DNA of 57,404 nt from Clostridiales bacterium. Its GTDB lineage: Bacteria > Bacillota > Clostridia > Oscillospirales > CAG-272. Below the pieces are notes generated by a model. It was not told the origin of the DNA. It worked only from the letters and a program-made list of their open reading frames with translations, and did no database searches. Every line of letters begins with the position of its first letter. Within the stretch, counting starts at the first letter, position 1. Both the position numbers and the translations under genes were made by a program. The stretch lies in contig JAAWDG010000009.1 of assembly GCA_022793655.1 (NCBI GenBank), forward strand, positions 1-57,404, written 5' to 3'. Shown piece by piece: positions 48,039-57,040 of this stretch.

Positions 48039-49493
48039 TTACATGGAGGGAGGTTCGTCATCAGAAGCAATTCTAAATTCTACCCAAAATTCACTGCCTG
48101 TTCCAGGGGTGCTGATGACACCGTAGCGCCCGCCGTGTTCTTCCATAATTTCTCTGACGATAGACAGGCCGAGCCCAGAGCCAATGGCGTATCGTTTGTG
48201 CATTTGATCAACTTTGTAATACCGTTCCCAAATATCATTTAATTTGTCTTGCGGAATGCCATCGCCTGTGTCTATAACCGAAAGTCTGGCAAATTCTCCT
48301 CGGCGTTCTTCTATAAGAGTGACCTTTTTGTCATCGCCCGTATAGGTGACAGCATTATTCACTAAATTGTAAATCACTTGCAGTACGCGGGTTTCGTCTC
48401 CCATGATTAGCAGATTTTCACCATGCGAAAAGGAGATTTGATAGCCGCCGGCAATTAGTTTGGCATATCGCTGCATGGCTTTTTCGGTGATGGTTGTGAG
48501 GCAAAGCTGTTTCATTTCAAAACGCTGTGCGCCCGAATGCAGCTTGGAAATATCCAACACGTCGTTGACGAGCGAGGTTAATCGTTCAGTTTCATCAATA
48601 ATGATTTGCAGATTTTCCGGTGTGTTTTCACCGGGTAAATCTTTCATAATCTGACTGTAACCCGAAATCATGGTGAGCGGAGTTCTAAGATCGTGTGAAA
48701 TATTGGCGATTAATTCTTTTTGCAGCTGATCTACTTTAGAGAGCTCGGCTTCTGCGTAATTTAGCGTATATGCTAATTGATCGGCTTCGGCATAACCGCT
48801 GCCTTTAAATTCAATATTATAATTGCCTTTTGCTAATTGTGCGGCGCTGTTGTTGATCGAGACAATCGGCTTTGCGATCATATGTGAAATGATAAACGAT
48901 AAAAGCACGGAAAGCAGTATTAATACAATAGTTACGTAAAGCAAAATGGTGTTGAGCGTTTTTACTGTCGCGCCGACAGGCGAAATCACCATGTTTAAGA
49001 ATAAAATGGCTTGTCCCTCCTGATAGGGCGCTGTGCTGACTAACACAATGCTTTGTTCGCCTTTTTCATTCTTTTGCGTTTGAACATAGCGGTTTGCATT
49101 TTCGTCTTTTACGTAATATAAAATACCATTTTGTGATTTTATTGCTTGGTTATATAAAATCATATAGCCCATCGTGTCAATTTGATGGAGTACGCATTCA
49201 CCGGTGGTGTGTAGCGAAACAGAGGTGAATTGGTTGTTTTCCGATAAGATGACAACACATAACTCATATTCGTTTGCAAGATCCTGTGCGGCGGTTTCTA
49301 ATTCGCCGGCGGCGATGCGGCGGGTGATTTTTTCTTTTGCTTCTTTTAATTCAGACGTTTTAATCGACTTATAAATATCATTTAAAAAAAGATTTTGGCA
49401 AAGCCAAAGAATCAAGATTGTAATAGCGCATAATAGAAACAAGCTGATTACAAGGGTCCGGCGGATACTGGGCCGTTTTTTTTGTTTATTCAT
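48039..49493 (-). CDS. Two-component sensor histidine kinase
   Basis: This 484-residue membrane kinase has an N-terminal span, an external sensor region of about 140 residues, and a second span (TLNTILLYVTIVLILLSVLL). A HAMP linker (IAKPIVSINNSAAQLAKGNY) follows, with the H-box LIANISHDLRTPLTMISGY, an N-box VIYNLVNNAVTYTGD, and G-boxes VIDTGDGIPQ and GSGLGLSIV. Only the ATP-binding and His-phosphorylation parts are conserved, so the signal is unknown. ATG 49493 overlaps the regulator gene by 8 bases. With the regulator and htrA upstream, it resembles the secretion-stress pair CssRS by arrangement, an inference only. Confidence 0.95.
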   Translation of the reverse strand: MNKQKKRPSIRRTLVISLFLLCAITILILWLCQNLFLNDIYKSIKTSELKEAKEKITRRIAAGELETAAQDLANEYELCVVILSENNQFTSVSLHTTGECVLHQIDTMGYMILYNQAIKSQNGILYYVKDENANRYVQTQKNEKGEQSIVLVSTAPYQEGQAILFLNMVISPVGATVKTLNTILLYVTIVLILLSVLLSFIISHMIAKPIVSINNSAAQLAKGNYNIEFKGSGYAEADQLAYTLNYAEAELSKVDQLQKELIANISHDLRTPLTMISGYSQIMKDLPGENTPENLQIIIDETERLTSLVNDVLDISKLHSGAQRFEMKQLCLTTITEKAMQRYAKLIAGGYQISFSHGENLLIMGDETRVLQVIYNLVNNAVTYTGDDKKVTLIEERRGEFARLSVIDTGDGIPQDKLNDIWERYYKVDQMHKRYAIGSGLGLSIVREIMEEHGGRYGVISTPGTGSEFWVEFRIASDDEPPSM

Positions 49494-50160
49494 GTTCAAA
49501 TCGATAGCCTACCCCTCTTACGGTGACAATCAATTGACTATAAGGACCAAGCGATTTGCGAAGCAGCTTGATGTGTGTATCTAATGTTCGGTCGTCACCA
49601 TAGAAATCATAGCCCCACACTTCGGTAATCAGTTTTTCGCGGGAAAGCGCAATGTTTCGATTTTGCAGCAGATAGAAAAAAAGATCGTATTCTTTTGGAG
49701 AAAGATTTATTTTTTGTCCATCAATGGTGACAGTACGCGCGGTAATATCGGCGCGCATGCCATCAATTTCAACAATTTGGTTTTTCTTTTGAAGACCGCT
49801 CACTCTTTTCATGACTGCTTCAATACGCAGCATCAGTTCCTTGGGCGAAAAGGGTTTAACCACATAATCGTCTACACCCATTTCAAAACCGCTGATTTTA
49901 TCATATTCTTCGCCTCGGGCAGAAAGCATGATTACAGGAATATCCGAAAACTCTTTAATTTTTCGGCAGGCAGAAAAACCATCCAACAAGGGCATCATAA
50001 TGTCCATAATGACAATATCGAAAGTGTTTTTTCGACACAGCTCAACGGCCTCCATTCCATTGGCGGCTTCTTGCGTGCTATGTCCTTCAAATGCAGCATA
50101 TTTGCGAATGAGCGTGCGGATGTTTTCTTCATCGTCCACAATTAAAATAGAATAGGCCAT
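49486..50160 (-). CDS. OmpR/PhoB-family response regulator
   Basis: This 224-residue regulator has a receiver domain with acidic pocket DDEE near residue 10, phosphoacceptor Asp in DIVIMDIMMPLLDG (about residue 52) and Lys in YVVKPFSPKELM. The C-terminal winged helix shows LSPKEYDLFFYLLQN, EKLITEVWGYDFYGDDRTLD and the ending VRGVGYRFE. GAGGAG lies 7 bases before the ATG. It partners the histidine kinase encoded just downstream. Likely targets include htrA, its upstream neighbour on the same strand, but no binding sites were identified. Confidence 0.96.
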   Translation of the reverse strand: MAYSILIVDDEENIRTLIRKYAAFEGHSTQEAANGMEAVELCRKNTFDIVIMDIMMPLLDGFSACRKIKEFSDIPVIMLSARGEEYDKISGFEMGVDDYVVKPFSPKELMLRIEAVMKRVSGLQKKNQIVEIDGMRADITARTVTIDGQKINLSPKEYDLFFYLLQNRNIALSREKLITEVWGYDFYGDDRTLDTHIKLLRKSLGPYSQLIVTVRGVGYRFEHE

Positions 50161-50227
50161 GTTTAACTCCTCATACTTTTTACATCATTTTGGTAGGGGG
50201 ATACGTAATAATTGGCGGCTAAATACA

Positions 50228-50252
50228 GCGCAAGGGCCCGAAGGCCCTTGGC
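50228..50252 (-). terminator. Hairpin after htrA
   Basis: CAAGGGCC and GGCCCTTG around a four-base loop (TTCG on the minus strand) just after the htrA stop. No T run follows, so it may allow partial read-through to the two-component genes. Confidence 0.55.
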
Positions 50253-50263
50253 AATTTAACATA

Positions 50264-51679
50264 TTAAGAAGCATTTTTTTCAATCAATGTGACTTCAGCA
50301 GTCATTTTCATGCGGCCGCGTGAGAAAGTTACTGTGACTGTGTCGCCAATGGCGTGCCCGGACAAGATATCTGAAATACCGCTCATGCTAGAGACAGTGG
50401 TATCATCAATTGCCATAATTTTGTCGCCCATTTGAAAATTATTTTGGCTGTCTTCATATACATATACGCCATAACCGTCGAGATAACGGCCGATTTCAGA
50501 ATAAGAATAACGCAGCATGTCGGATTCGGACTGAATATCGATGGCTGATATACCCAGTGCAGGACGGCCCGAGACATGTCCGTTTTCGATCAATTCTTTA
50601 GCTACTTCATAGGCGCTGTCAATCGGAATCGCAAAGCCTAACCCTTCAATGGCATCGCCGGCTGATTTTGCATTGACAATACCGATGAGTTCTCCGCTTG
50701 CATTGAAAAGTCCACCACCCGAGTTGCCCGGATTAATGGCAGCATCGGTTTGCAGCAACCGCATGGTTTGGCCGCTAATGGTAATCTCACGATCAAGTGC
50801 AGAGATAATGCCCTTGGAGACCGAGCCGCCTAATTCACCTAAAGGATTCCCAAGTGCGATGGCTGTTTCTCCGACCACTAAATTAGCGCTGGAGCCAATT
50901 GTGGCGGCGTTTAATCCTGAAGCTTCTACTTTGACAACGGCGATATCGGTTTGTGAATCAGTAGCAATCAGCTGGGCGGTATATTCGGTGCCGTCTTTGA
51001 GGTGAACGACAATTGAATCAGCGCCGCTGATCACATGATTATTTGTAATGATATAGCCGTCTGCAGAGATAATAACACCGCTGCCGGCGCCTTCAGAGAC
51101 ATAATTTTGGAAAAAAGAGCCGGTAACTACTTTTTCGGTGCGAATTTCAACGACTGTGTTGGCGATTCGCGCAATAACGCCAGCTAAGCTGTCTTCATTG
51201 ATTTCAGTCTTTTGTCCGGCATCTACCTGGTTGACAACCACTTGACGAGAGGGGGCTATCGCTGGCCAAACGGCGTTGAATACAAAAGCGCCGCCAATAC
51301 CTGAGCCAAGGCCCAGCGCTATACAAAGGACAAGAAGCAGTGCCAATGTCCCTGCGCCAAATTTTTTCTTTTCTTTTTGCTTTTTAGCGGGTGCTTGTTG
51401 GCTTTGTCCTTGCGCCCATGTTTGTTGTGTCTGTTCTTTCGTTGTCGATTGATTGGTATAGGCACTTGTATGAATTTCTGGCTGACTTTCTAACTTGTAT
51501 TTTTCGCCGATACCAGCACCAGCGTATTCACCTGAACGGTAAGAGGTTTGTTCATTAGAAACCGAAGCGGTATGGGAATTGTTGACATCAACTTTTTCCT
51601 GTATCGGTTCGTTCGGCGTTTCATGAACCACGCCGGTTGTTTCTATACTTTCGTCTTGTCTGCGTTCATTTTCATCCAT
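50264..51679 (-). CDS. htrA: HtrA/DegP-type serine protease with PDZ domain
   Basis: This 471-residue membrane-anchored protease handles misfolded exported proteins. Residues 1-110 are a charged, low-complexity cytoplasmic arm, followed by a single span (LALLLVLCIALGLGSGIGG). The protease domain has the catalytic His in IITNNHVISGAD, Asp in TDIAVVKVEASG and Ser in NPGNSGGGLFN. A PDZ domain lies at residues about 365-465 (GDKIMAIDDTTVSSMSGISD). AGGAGGAAT precedes the ATG. The adjacent two-component genes are on the same strand. The HtrA-sensor pairing and the nearby 2159-residue exported protein suggest a secretion-stress role, which is inference. Confidence 0.96.
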   Translation of the reverse strand: MDENERRQDESIETTGVVHETPNEPIQEKVDVNNSHTASVSNEQTSYRSGEYAGAGIGEKYKLESQPEIHTSAYTNQSTTKEQTQQTWAQGQSQQAPAKKQKEKKKFGAGTLALLLVLCIALGLGSGIGGAFVFNAVWPAIAPSRQVVVNQVDAGQKTEINEDSLAGVIARIANTVVEIRTEKVVTGSFFQNYVSEGAGSGVIISADGYIITNNHVISGADSIVVHLKDGTEYTAQLIATDSQTDIAVVKVEASGLNAATIGSSANLVVGETAIALGNPLGELGGSVSKGIISALDREITISGQTMRLLQTDAAINPGNSGGGLFNASGELIGIVNAKSAGDAIEGLGFAIPIDSAYEVAKELIENGHVSGRPALGISAIDIQSESDMLRYSYSEIGRYLDGYGVYVYEDSQNNFQMGDKIMAIDDTTVSSMSGISDILSGHAIGDTVTVTFSRGRMKMTAEVTLIEKNAS

Positions 51680-51796
51680 CGTTGATTCCTCCTAAGAAAG
51701 CACTTCTTGGTTTGTTTACGCTTATAGTATAGCCACGCAATGTGATCGTTTTATGACGATTCACGTAAAAATGATTGAAAATTTTTATTTTTCGTT

Positions 51797-52780
51797 TTAT
51801 GAGTAGGTAAACGTGAAAGCAGTACGGCTAAGAGTAGTCTTTCCGGTTTTGAGCGTGCAATCGGGAAAGTCTTGTCGGTTTGGGGAATCGGGAAAAAGTT
51901 GTGTTTCTAAACAAACTGCTTCGCGCGGTGTTTGTTTACGGCCCCCTTTAACGAGCGGTTTTTCGTTGTTCGTTGCGTTGGCTGTGTAAAGCTGCAAACC
52001 GGGCCTGTCTGTATGGACATCCATACGGATGCCGCTTTGTGCCGAAAACAAAGAAGCACATTTTCGATAGCCGTTTCCATTTAATATATAATTATGGTCA
52101 TAGCCGCCGCCAATGATTAATTGCGAGTGCGGTTCATCAATTCGTTTGCCGATTGGTGTTTCGGTGCGAAAATCAAAAGGGGTGTTGGCCACGTGCATCG
52201 GATTTGATAAAGGAATCAGTCTGCTGTCCACCGGTGTAATGTAGTCAGCGTCAATTTTAAGTTGATGCTCCATAACCGTGCCCGAGCCATTTAAATTGAA
52301 ATAGGCATGATTTGTGAAATTGCATACGGTGTCTGCGTCGGTGCGCGCTTGGTATTCAATGATGAGAGAAGTATCTTGCAAGATATATCGTACCATAAAG
52401 TGCAGCTGACCTGGGAATCCTCCCTCTCCCTGAGGTGAGAGATATTGCAGGGTAAGTGTATTTCCCTCAAGTTTGCCGTCAAAGTAACAAAAAGCAAATC
52501 CGCTTTGTCCGCCATGCAGACAGTTGGTACCGTTGTTGACCGACAACTGGTAGGTAATTCCGTTTAAAGTGAAGCGGCCGTTTGCTATACGGTTAGCGAA
52601 GCGGCCGATTGCGGCGCCGAAATAGGCATGTTGATCGGACAGAAAATCTTCATTCGATTCACAGCCATAAATAATGTCGATTCCTTTTTCTTTGAGGACC
52701 AGATTTTTGATGCGCGCACCATAATTGATAAATTCCGCCTTGATCCATTGGTTTTCAAGAGTGTAACTTTGTATTTTCAT
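51797..52780 (-). CDS. galM: Aldose 1-epimerase (galactose mutarotase)
   Basis: GalM interconverts alpha and beta anomers of galactose and glucose. The 327-residue protein has RFANRIANGRFTLNG, the substrate-binding CLHGGQSGFAF, the catalytic His in CNFTNHAYFNLNGSG, GYDHNYIL and the catalytic Glu in EAVCLETQLFPDSPN. Length is normal. ATG 52780 follows AAAGGA by 6 bases. The MFS transporter gene is 42 bases upstream on the same strand, so both are probably one transcript for sugar uptake and anomer conversion. Confidence 0.95.
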   Translation of the reverse strand: MKIQSYTLENQWIKAEFINYGARIKNLVLKEKGIDIIYGCESNEDFLSDQHAYFGAAIGRFANRIANGRFTLNGITYQLSVNNGTNCLHGGQSGFAFCYFDGKLEGNTLTLQYLSPQGEGGFPGQLHFMVRYILQDTSLIIEYQARTDADTVCNFTNHAYFNLNGSGTVMEHQLKIDADYITPVDSRLIPLSNPMHVANTPFDFRTETPIGKRIDEPHSQLIIGGGYDHNYILNGNGYRKCASLFSAQSGIRMDVHTDRPGLQLYTANATNNEKPLVKGGRKQTPREAVCLETQLFPDSPNRQDFPDCTLKTGKTTLSRTAFTFTYS

Positions 52781-52822
52781 CAATATTCCTTTTGTGTATC
52801 GTTATATGAAATCGTAAGATGA

Positions 52823-54001
52823 TTATCGCTTTTTAGGTTTGACCAAAAGAATGCCAAATATTAATAACACTGGAAAAACAACGGCGGCAAGCAAGCCATA
52901 TTTTAAATTGTTTGATGCGATATCTGAAACAAAACCCGCTAAAGCAGGACCGCTGATGCATCCTACATCACCTGCTAATGCCAGCAAGGCAAACATAGCC
53001 GTGCCGCCGGTTTTATAAAGAGCGGCAGCTTTGCTGAGCGTTCCCGGCCACATAATGGCGACCGAAAGACCGCAAAGCGCACAGCCAATGAGGGCAAGCG
53101 GCGGCCAGGGTGAGAGGGAGATGCATAAATAAGATATAACACAAAGAACAGCACTGCTTAATATAAAACGATCTAAATTGATTTTATCGCCTGATTTGCC
53201 GTAAAAGAGACGCACGCTGCCCATCAGGAAAGCAAAGGCCATGGGGCCGGCTAAATCACCAACGGTTTTGCTAACTCCCAATTCTTTTTCGGCAAAGGTG
53301 GACGCCCATTGACTGACCGATGCTTCACTGGCGCCGGCACATATCATCATCAGCATGAACAGAAGAAATGTTTTGTCTTTTAACAGTGAAACGATAGAGG
53401 AACTTGCCGTGCCTTCATCGCAAGGAGATAGAATGGGCACCTTTGTAAATACAAATGCATTGACCAAGGGGATAATAGCCCAGATGCAGGCCATGATTTT
53501 CCAGTTCTCAATCCCAACTAGTTTGAAAAACAAGGTGGACAGCAGTACCACGCCCATTTGCCCCCAGCTATAAAAAGAGTGTAGCAGGCTCATCGTTTTT
53601 TCTTTATTTTCAGTAGGACAGCTTTCAACGATTGGGCTGATTAACACTTCAATGAGCCCGCCGCCAAGCGCATAAATAATAACAGCTACAAGGAGTCCAT
53701 GGAAAGGGTGGGGCATCCACTCAGGCAAAAAGACAAGACCCAATAAGCCGGTTGCCGCACATACATGAGCCATCACAATAGCTGCGCGATAGCCAATTTT
53801 GTCAATGAAAGGGGCTGAAAATAAATCCATCATTAACTGAATGGCAAAATTAATCATAATAAGCAGCGTTATTTGACTGATTGGTATGTTATACGAGCTC
53901 TCAAATGTTAAAAAGAGCAGGGGGGCAAAATTAATAACAATCGCTTGTACAATACAGCCCGTAAAACTAGCATACAGCGTTTTTTGATAGGAATTTTTCA
54001 T
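52823..54001 (-). CDS. Major facilitator superfamily transporter
   Basis: This 392-residue protein has 12 hydrophobic segments in two groups of six, as in MFS permeases. The loop after segment 2 (DKIGYRAAIVM) is a short form of the MFS motif, and the equivalent in the second half is RLFYGKSGDKINLD. The group resembles sugar-type MFS carriers such as FucP relatives, and the downstream galM supports a sugar substrate. A specific sugar cannot be assigned. GGAGATAT lies 4 bases before the ATG. Confidence 0.88.
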   Translation of the reverse strand: MKNSYQKTLYASFTGCIVQAIVINFAPLLFLTFESSYNIPISQITLLIMINFAIQLMMDLFSAPFIDKIGYRAAIVMAHVCAATGLLGLVFLPEWMPHPFHGLLVAVIIYALGGGLIEVLISPIVESCPTENKEKTMSLLHSFYSWGQMGVVLLSTLFFKLVGIENWKIMACIWAIIPLVNAFVFTKVPILSPCDEGTASSSIVSLLKDKTFLLFMLMMICAGASEASVSQWASTFAEKELGVSKTVGDLAGPMAFAFLMGSVRLFYGKSGDKINLDRFILSSAVLCVISYLCISLSPWPPLALIGCALCGLSVAIMWPGTLSKAAALYKTGGTAMFALLALAGDVGCISGPALAGFVSDIASNNLKYGLLAAVVFPVLLIFGILLVKPKKR

Positions 54002-54023
54002 GATATATCTCCGATTGATAAAA

Positions 54024-54066
54024 TAAACAAAGGAGCGATGAATCGTATCATCGCCCCTTTGTTTTC
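54024..54066. terminator. Terminator of the tRNA pair
   Basis: AACAAAGGAGCGATGA pairs with TCATCGCCCCTTTGTT (one G-T pair). On the minus strand it follows tRNA-Glu and runs into T-rich sequence just before the MFS gene. Confidence 0.85.
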
Positions 54067-54071
54067 CTATA

Positions 54072-54146
54072 TGGTGACCCGAGGGGGAATCGAACCCCCG
54101 TTACCGCCGTGAAAGGGCGGTGTCTTAGCCGCTTGACCATCGGGCC
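54072..54146 (-). tRNA. tRNA-Glu (anticodon TTC)
   Basis: A 75-base cloverleaf on the minus strand. The anticodon loop CTTTCAC sits in a CGCC(C)/GGCGG stem, the T-arm is CGGGG-GTTCGAT-TCCCC type, and the 3' CCA is encoded. Its 5' end abuts the next tRNA. Confidence 0.95.
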
Positions 54147-54223
54147 TGGTAGCGGAAGTTGGACTTGAACCAACGACCTTCCGGGTATGAACCGGGCGCT
54201 CTCGCCAACTGAGCTATTCCGCC
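54147..54223 (-). tRNA. tRNA-Met (anticodon CAT)
   Basis: A 77-base cloverleaf on the minus strand. The acceptor GGCGGAA/TTCCGCT has one G-T pair, the anticodon loop is TTCATAC, the T-arm GTTGG-TTCAAGT-CCAAC, and CCA is encoded. The initiator GGG/CCC anticodon stem is absent, so it is elongator Met; a lysidine-modified tRNA-Ile with CAT is an alternative. Confidence 0.9.
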
Positions 54224-54264
54224 ATGAACTGCGCCAGCCGCATACCACGAAATAACGCCTCTAT

Positions 54265-54294
54265 ATAATAGCATATACTAAAATGATTTGTCAA
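54265..54294 (-). promoter_or_regulatory. Promoter of the tRNA-Met/tRNA-Glu pair
   Basis: On the minus strand TTGACA (54289-54294), an 18-base spacer and TATTAT (54265-54270), 41 bases before tRNA-Met. Confidence 0.7.
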
Positions 54295-54505
54295 GTCTTT
54301 TTTTCGAAAATAAAGAACTTTTATGCATTGATTTTTTGTTTCCTATATAGTATAATAAAATCATGATCGAAATTTGGTTTTTTATCGGACAAGTTTACAC
54401 TTATTTTGATTGTCAGAAAGAGCAGTTTATCTCTAAAAAATAAGTGGTTTTCGGCGATAAAAACTAATTTAATTATACGCACGGAATTTGAATAAAAAAG
54501 GAATT

Positions 54506-54615
54506 TTGACGTATAGTCATACGATTTTTATAACTGAAGAAACGGGTTTAGATGAACTTTGTTTCTTCAAACCGGTCCGAAAAACAGCCGGATTTTTAAA
54601 TCCAAGATAGGATTT
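54506..54615 (+). promoter_or_regulatory. Promoter and folded leader of the rnf operon
   Basis: TTGACG (54506-54511), 17 bases, TATAAC (54529-54534). The leader then has hairpins GAAGAAAC/GTTTCTTC (54536-54568), AAACCGG/CCGGATTT (54569-54595) and AAATCC/GGATTT (54598-54615). The middle arm GGATTT (54590-54595) can pair instead with AAATCC (54598-54603), so the folds compete. The rest of 54295-54680 holds no gene. Confidence 0.45.
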
Positions 54616-54680
54616 AGAGTCTGACTTGTTTTTTATTGTTCAGATTCAATAGAGAAAAAGAGAAAACAGGGGTGATAGGA

Positions 54681-56027
54681 TTGCCATATACATTTAGAGG
54701 CGGTATTCATGTGGATGAACACAAGAATACAAAAAAATCGCAAATTCGTAGAATGCCCGCGCCCGCCGAGGTTTTTATTCCCATGAATCAGCATATCGGC
54801 GTGCCATGCAAACCGGTTGTATCTGTGGGGGATCTGGTTGCGCGCGGTCAGGTAATTGGTGTGGTGGAAGCGGGTCTTGGCTGCCCGGTGCACGCGAGTG
54901 TTTCGGGTGTGGTAAAAGAAATTTTAGTGAAGCATGACGCGCAGGGAAGAGATCTGCAAACGATTGTGATTGAGAATGATGGTTTAAATACCATTTGTCC
55001 AGATATAAAGCCATTTGAAAAGGCATTAACCGAGACAGACGCCGAAGAAATTGTCGAGGTTATTCGCAGTGCAGGATTGTGCGGCATGGGCGGCGCCGGC
55101 TTTCCCTCCTATGCAAAACTGCAGGGCGCTATTGGCAAAGCGGATAAGCTGATTATCAACGGGGCGGAGTGTGAGCCGTTTTTAAGCGCCGACCATCGGC
55201 TGCTGTTAGAAAATCCGGCTGCGGTGATTAACGGAGCCAAAATTTTGCTTAAAGCATTAGCCATTACCGACGCAGTGATTGCTGTGGAAGATAATAAGTT
55301 AGATGCAGCCAATAAATTGGAAGAACTGTTGGTTGATGATGAGATGATCAAAGTGCGGGTGTTGAAAACGAAGTATCCGCAAGGAGATGAACGTCAGCTT
55401 ATTTATGTGCTGACCGGCAAACAGCTGCAGGCTGGACAATTGCCGGCCGAAGCAGGCTGTGTTATTTTTAATGTGGAGACTTGCGCTGCTGTTTACAATG
55501 CTTTTTCGCATGGCATGCCGGTCATTGAGCGCACCGTCACCGTGGATGGAGATGCGGTGTCCATGCCTAAAAATGTGTTGGTGCCGATTGGTACGCCATT
55601 GGCGGATGTAATTGAGTTTTGCGGCGGTTTTAAAAAAGACCCAGCGAAAATTATCAACGGCGGTCCTATGATGGGACGGGCTGTGCATGATTTAAGCGCA
55701 CCGGTAACCAAAACAACAGCCGGTATATTAGCTTTTTCAGCCAAATTCGCAAAAACAAGAAGTGGGCATTACCAATGTATTCGCTGCGGCAAATGTGTAG
55801 AGGCATGCCCCATGCATTTAATGCCGTTGTATTTAGCTGCGTTTGGCCGAAAAGATGATTTGGACAAATGCATGGATTATGATATTATGAGTTGTGTAGA
55901 GTGTGGCTGCTGTACATACACCTGTCCAGGGCAAGTGCCCATTGTGCAGCAGATACAGATAGCAAAAGGAAAAATCAGAGAGAAACAAGCGGCAGAAAAG
56001 GCCGCTAAGAAGGAGGCGGAAAAATGA
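54681..56027 (+). CDS. rnfC: Rnf complex subunit C (Fe-S/NADH-binding)
   Basis: RnfC is the NAD-side subunit of the Rnf complex, which moves electrons between ferredoxin and NAD+ and pumps ions across the membrane. This 448-residue protein has the family start MPYTFRGGIHVDEHKN and a biotin-carrier-like fold (GQVIGVVEAGLGCPVHAS). The NADH/FMN glycine loop is GLCGMGGAGFPSYAKL. Two 4Fe-4S motifs end the protein, CIRCGKCVEACPM and CVECGCCTYTCPG. TTG 54681 is the likely start, with AGGGGTGAT upstream; a longer frame to 54636 adds residues unlike the family. It overlaps rnfD by 4 bases. Confidence 0.95.
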   Translation: MPYTFRGGIHVDEHKNTKKSQIRRMPAPAEVFIPMNQHIGVPCKPVVSVGDLVARGQVIGVVEAGLGCPVHASVSGVVKEILVKHDAQGRDLQTIVIENDGLNTICPDIKPFEKALTETDAEEIVEVIRSAGLCGMGGAGFPSYAKLQGAIGKADKLIINGAECEPFLSADHRLLLENPAAVINGAKILLKALAITDAVIAVEDNKLDAANKLEELLVDDEMIKVRVLKTKYPQGDERQLIYVLTGKQLQAGQLPAEAGCVIFNVETCAAVYNAFSHGMPVIERTVTVDGDAVSMPKNVLVPIGTPLADVIEFCGGFKKDPAKIINGGPMMGRAVHDLSAPVTKTTAGILAFSAKFAKTRSGHYQCIRCGKCVEACPMHLMPLYLAAFGRKDDLDKCMDYDIMSCVECGCCTYTCPGQVPIVQQIQIAKGKIREKQAAEKAAKKEAEK

Positions 56028-57040
56028 CAAACAAACAATCTTTGCTCACCGTTTCCGCATCACCTCATCTTCATTCACCTGTGACAACAACCACAATTAT
56101 GGGTGATGTGCTCATTGCACTGATGCCGGCTTTAATTTGGGCTTGCTATGTATTTGGTATGCGTTCTTTATACATTACGCTGGTTTGCGTTGTGTCTTGT
56201 GTAGGTTTTGAGTGGCTGTATCAATTGATATTAAAAAAGCCGTTTACAATTACTGATTTATCGGCGGCGGTCACTGGTGTGTTATTGGCTTTTAATTTGC
56301 CGGTGACGATTCCAATTTGGATGCCTATCGTTGGTTCGTTCTTTGCCATTGTGATTGTAAAGCAGCTTTTTGGCGGCATTGGACGCAATGTGCTGAATCC
56401 GGCCTTGGCAGCCCGGGTATTTATGTTTTCCTGGCCGGCGGATATGAATCATTTTGTTGCGCCGGTGAAGAATCGTTTTCATAGTTTTTTCCTTCCCAAA
56501 GCAGAGGAGGGGATAGACGCTGTAGCGGCAGCTACTCCGCTTTCGTACTTAAAGGAAGGGCGGATTCCTTCTGATGTTGAACATGGATATACCACGCTGG
56601 ATTTGTTTATTGGCAATGTGCCTGGTGTTATTGGTGAAGTATCGGCGCTGCTGCTTACGATCGGATTTATCTATTTATTAATTCGTAAGGTCACCACATG
56701 GCACATTCCAGTAGCGTTTATTGGAACCGTGGCTTTGATTACATTAGTATTTCCGAAAGGAACCGCGGCAGTGCCCTTTATGTGGAATCAGCTGTTTGCA
56801 GGCGGTTTGTTTTTAGGAGCCATGTTTATGGCAAATGATTATGCCACCAGTCCCGTAACAGGGGCCGGCAAGCTGCTGTATGGCGTAGGTTGTGGTTTAA
56901 TTACGGTTTTGATTCGTTATTTTGGTTCAGGTGCAGAGGGTGTTTCTTACGCTATTTTAGTGATGAATCTGTTAGTATTTTATATTGATCGGCTGACAAA
57001 GCCTATGCGGTTTGGAGGAAAAAAGCATGCAAAACAGTAA
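56024..57040 (+). CDS. rnfD: Rnf complex subunit D
   Basis: RnfD is a membrane subunit carrying covalently bound FMN. The 338-residue protein has about nine spans. It shows SPHLHSPVTTTTIMGDVLIALMP at its start (written in halves: SPHLHSPVTTTT, IMGDVLIALMP), FGGIGRNVLNPALAARVF, and the flavin site DYATSPVTGAGKLLYG with the modified threonine (about residue 280). GGAGG precedes the ATG. The gene overlaps rnfC by 4 bases and rnfG by 14, matching the rnfCDGEAB order of clostridia. Confidence 0.96.
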   Translation: MTNKQSLLTVSASPHLHSPVTTTTIMGDVLIALMPALIWACYVFGMRSLYITLVCVVSCVGFEWLYQLILKKPFTITDLSAAVTGVLLAFNLPVTIPIWMPIVGSFFAIVIVKQLFGGIGRNVLNPALAARVFMFSWPADMNHFVAPVKNRFHSFFLPKAEEGIDAVAAATPLSYLKEGRIPSDVEHGYTTLDLFIGNVPGVIGEVSALLLTIGFIYLLIRKVTTWHIPVAFIGTVALITLVFPKGTAAVPFMWNQLFAGGLFLGAMFMANDYATSPVTGAGKLLYGVGCGLITVLIRYFGSGAEGVSYAILVMNLLVFYIDRLTKPMRFGGKKHAKQ

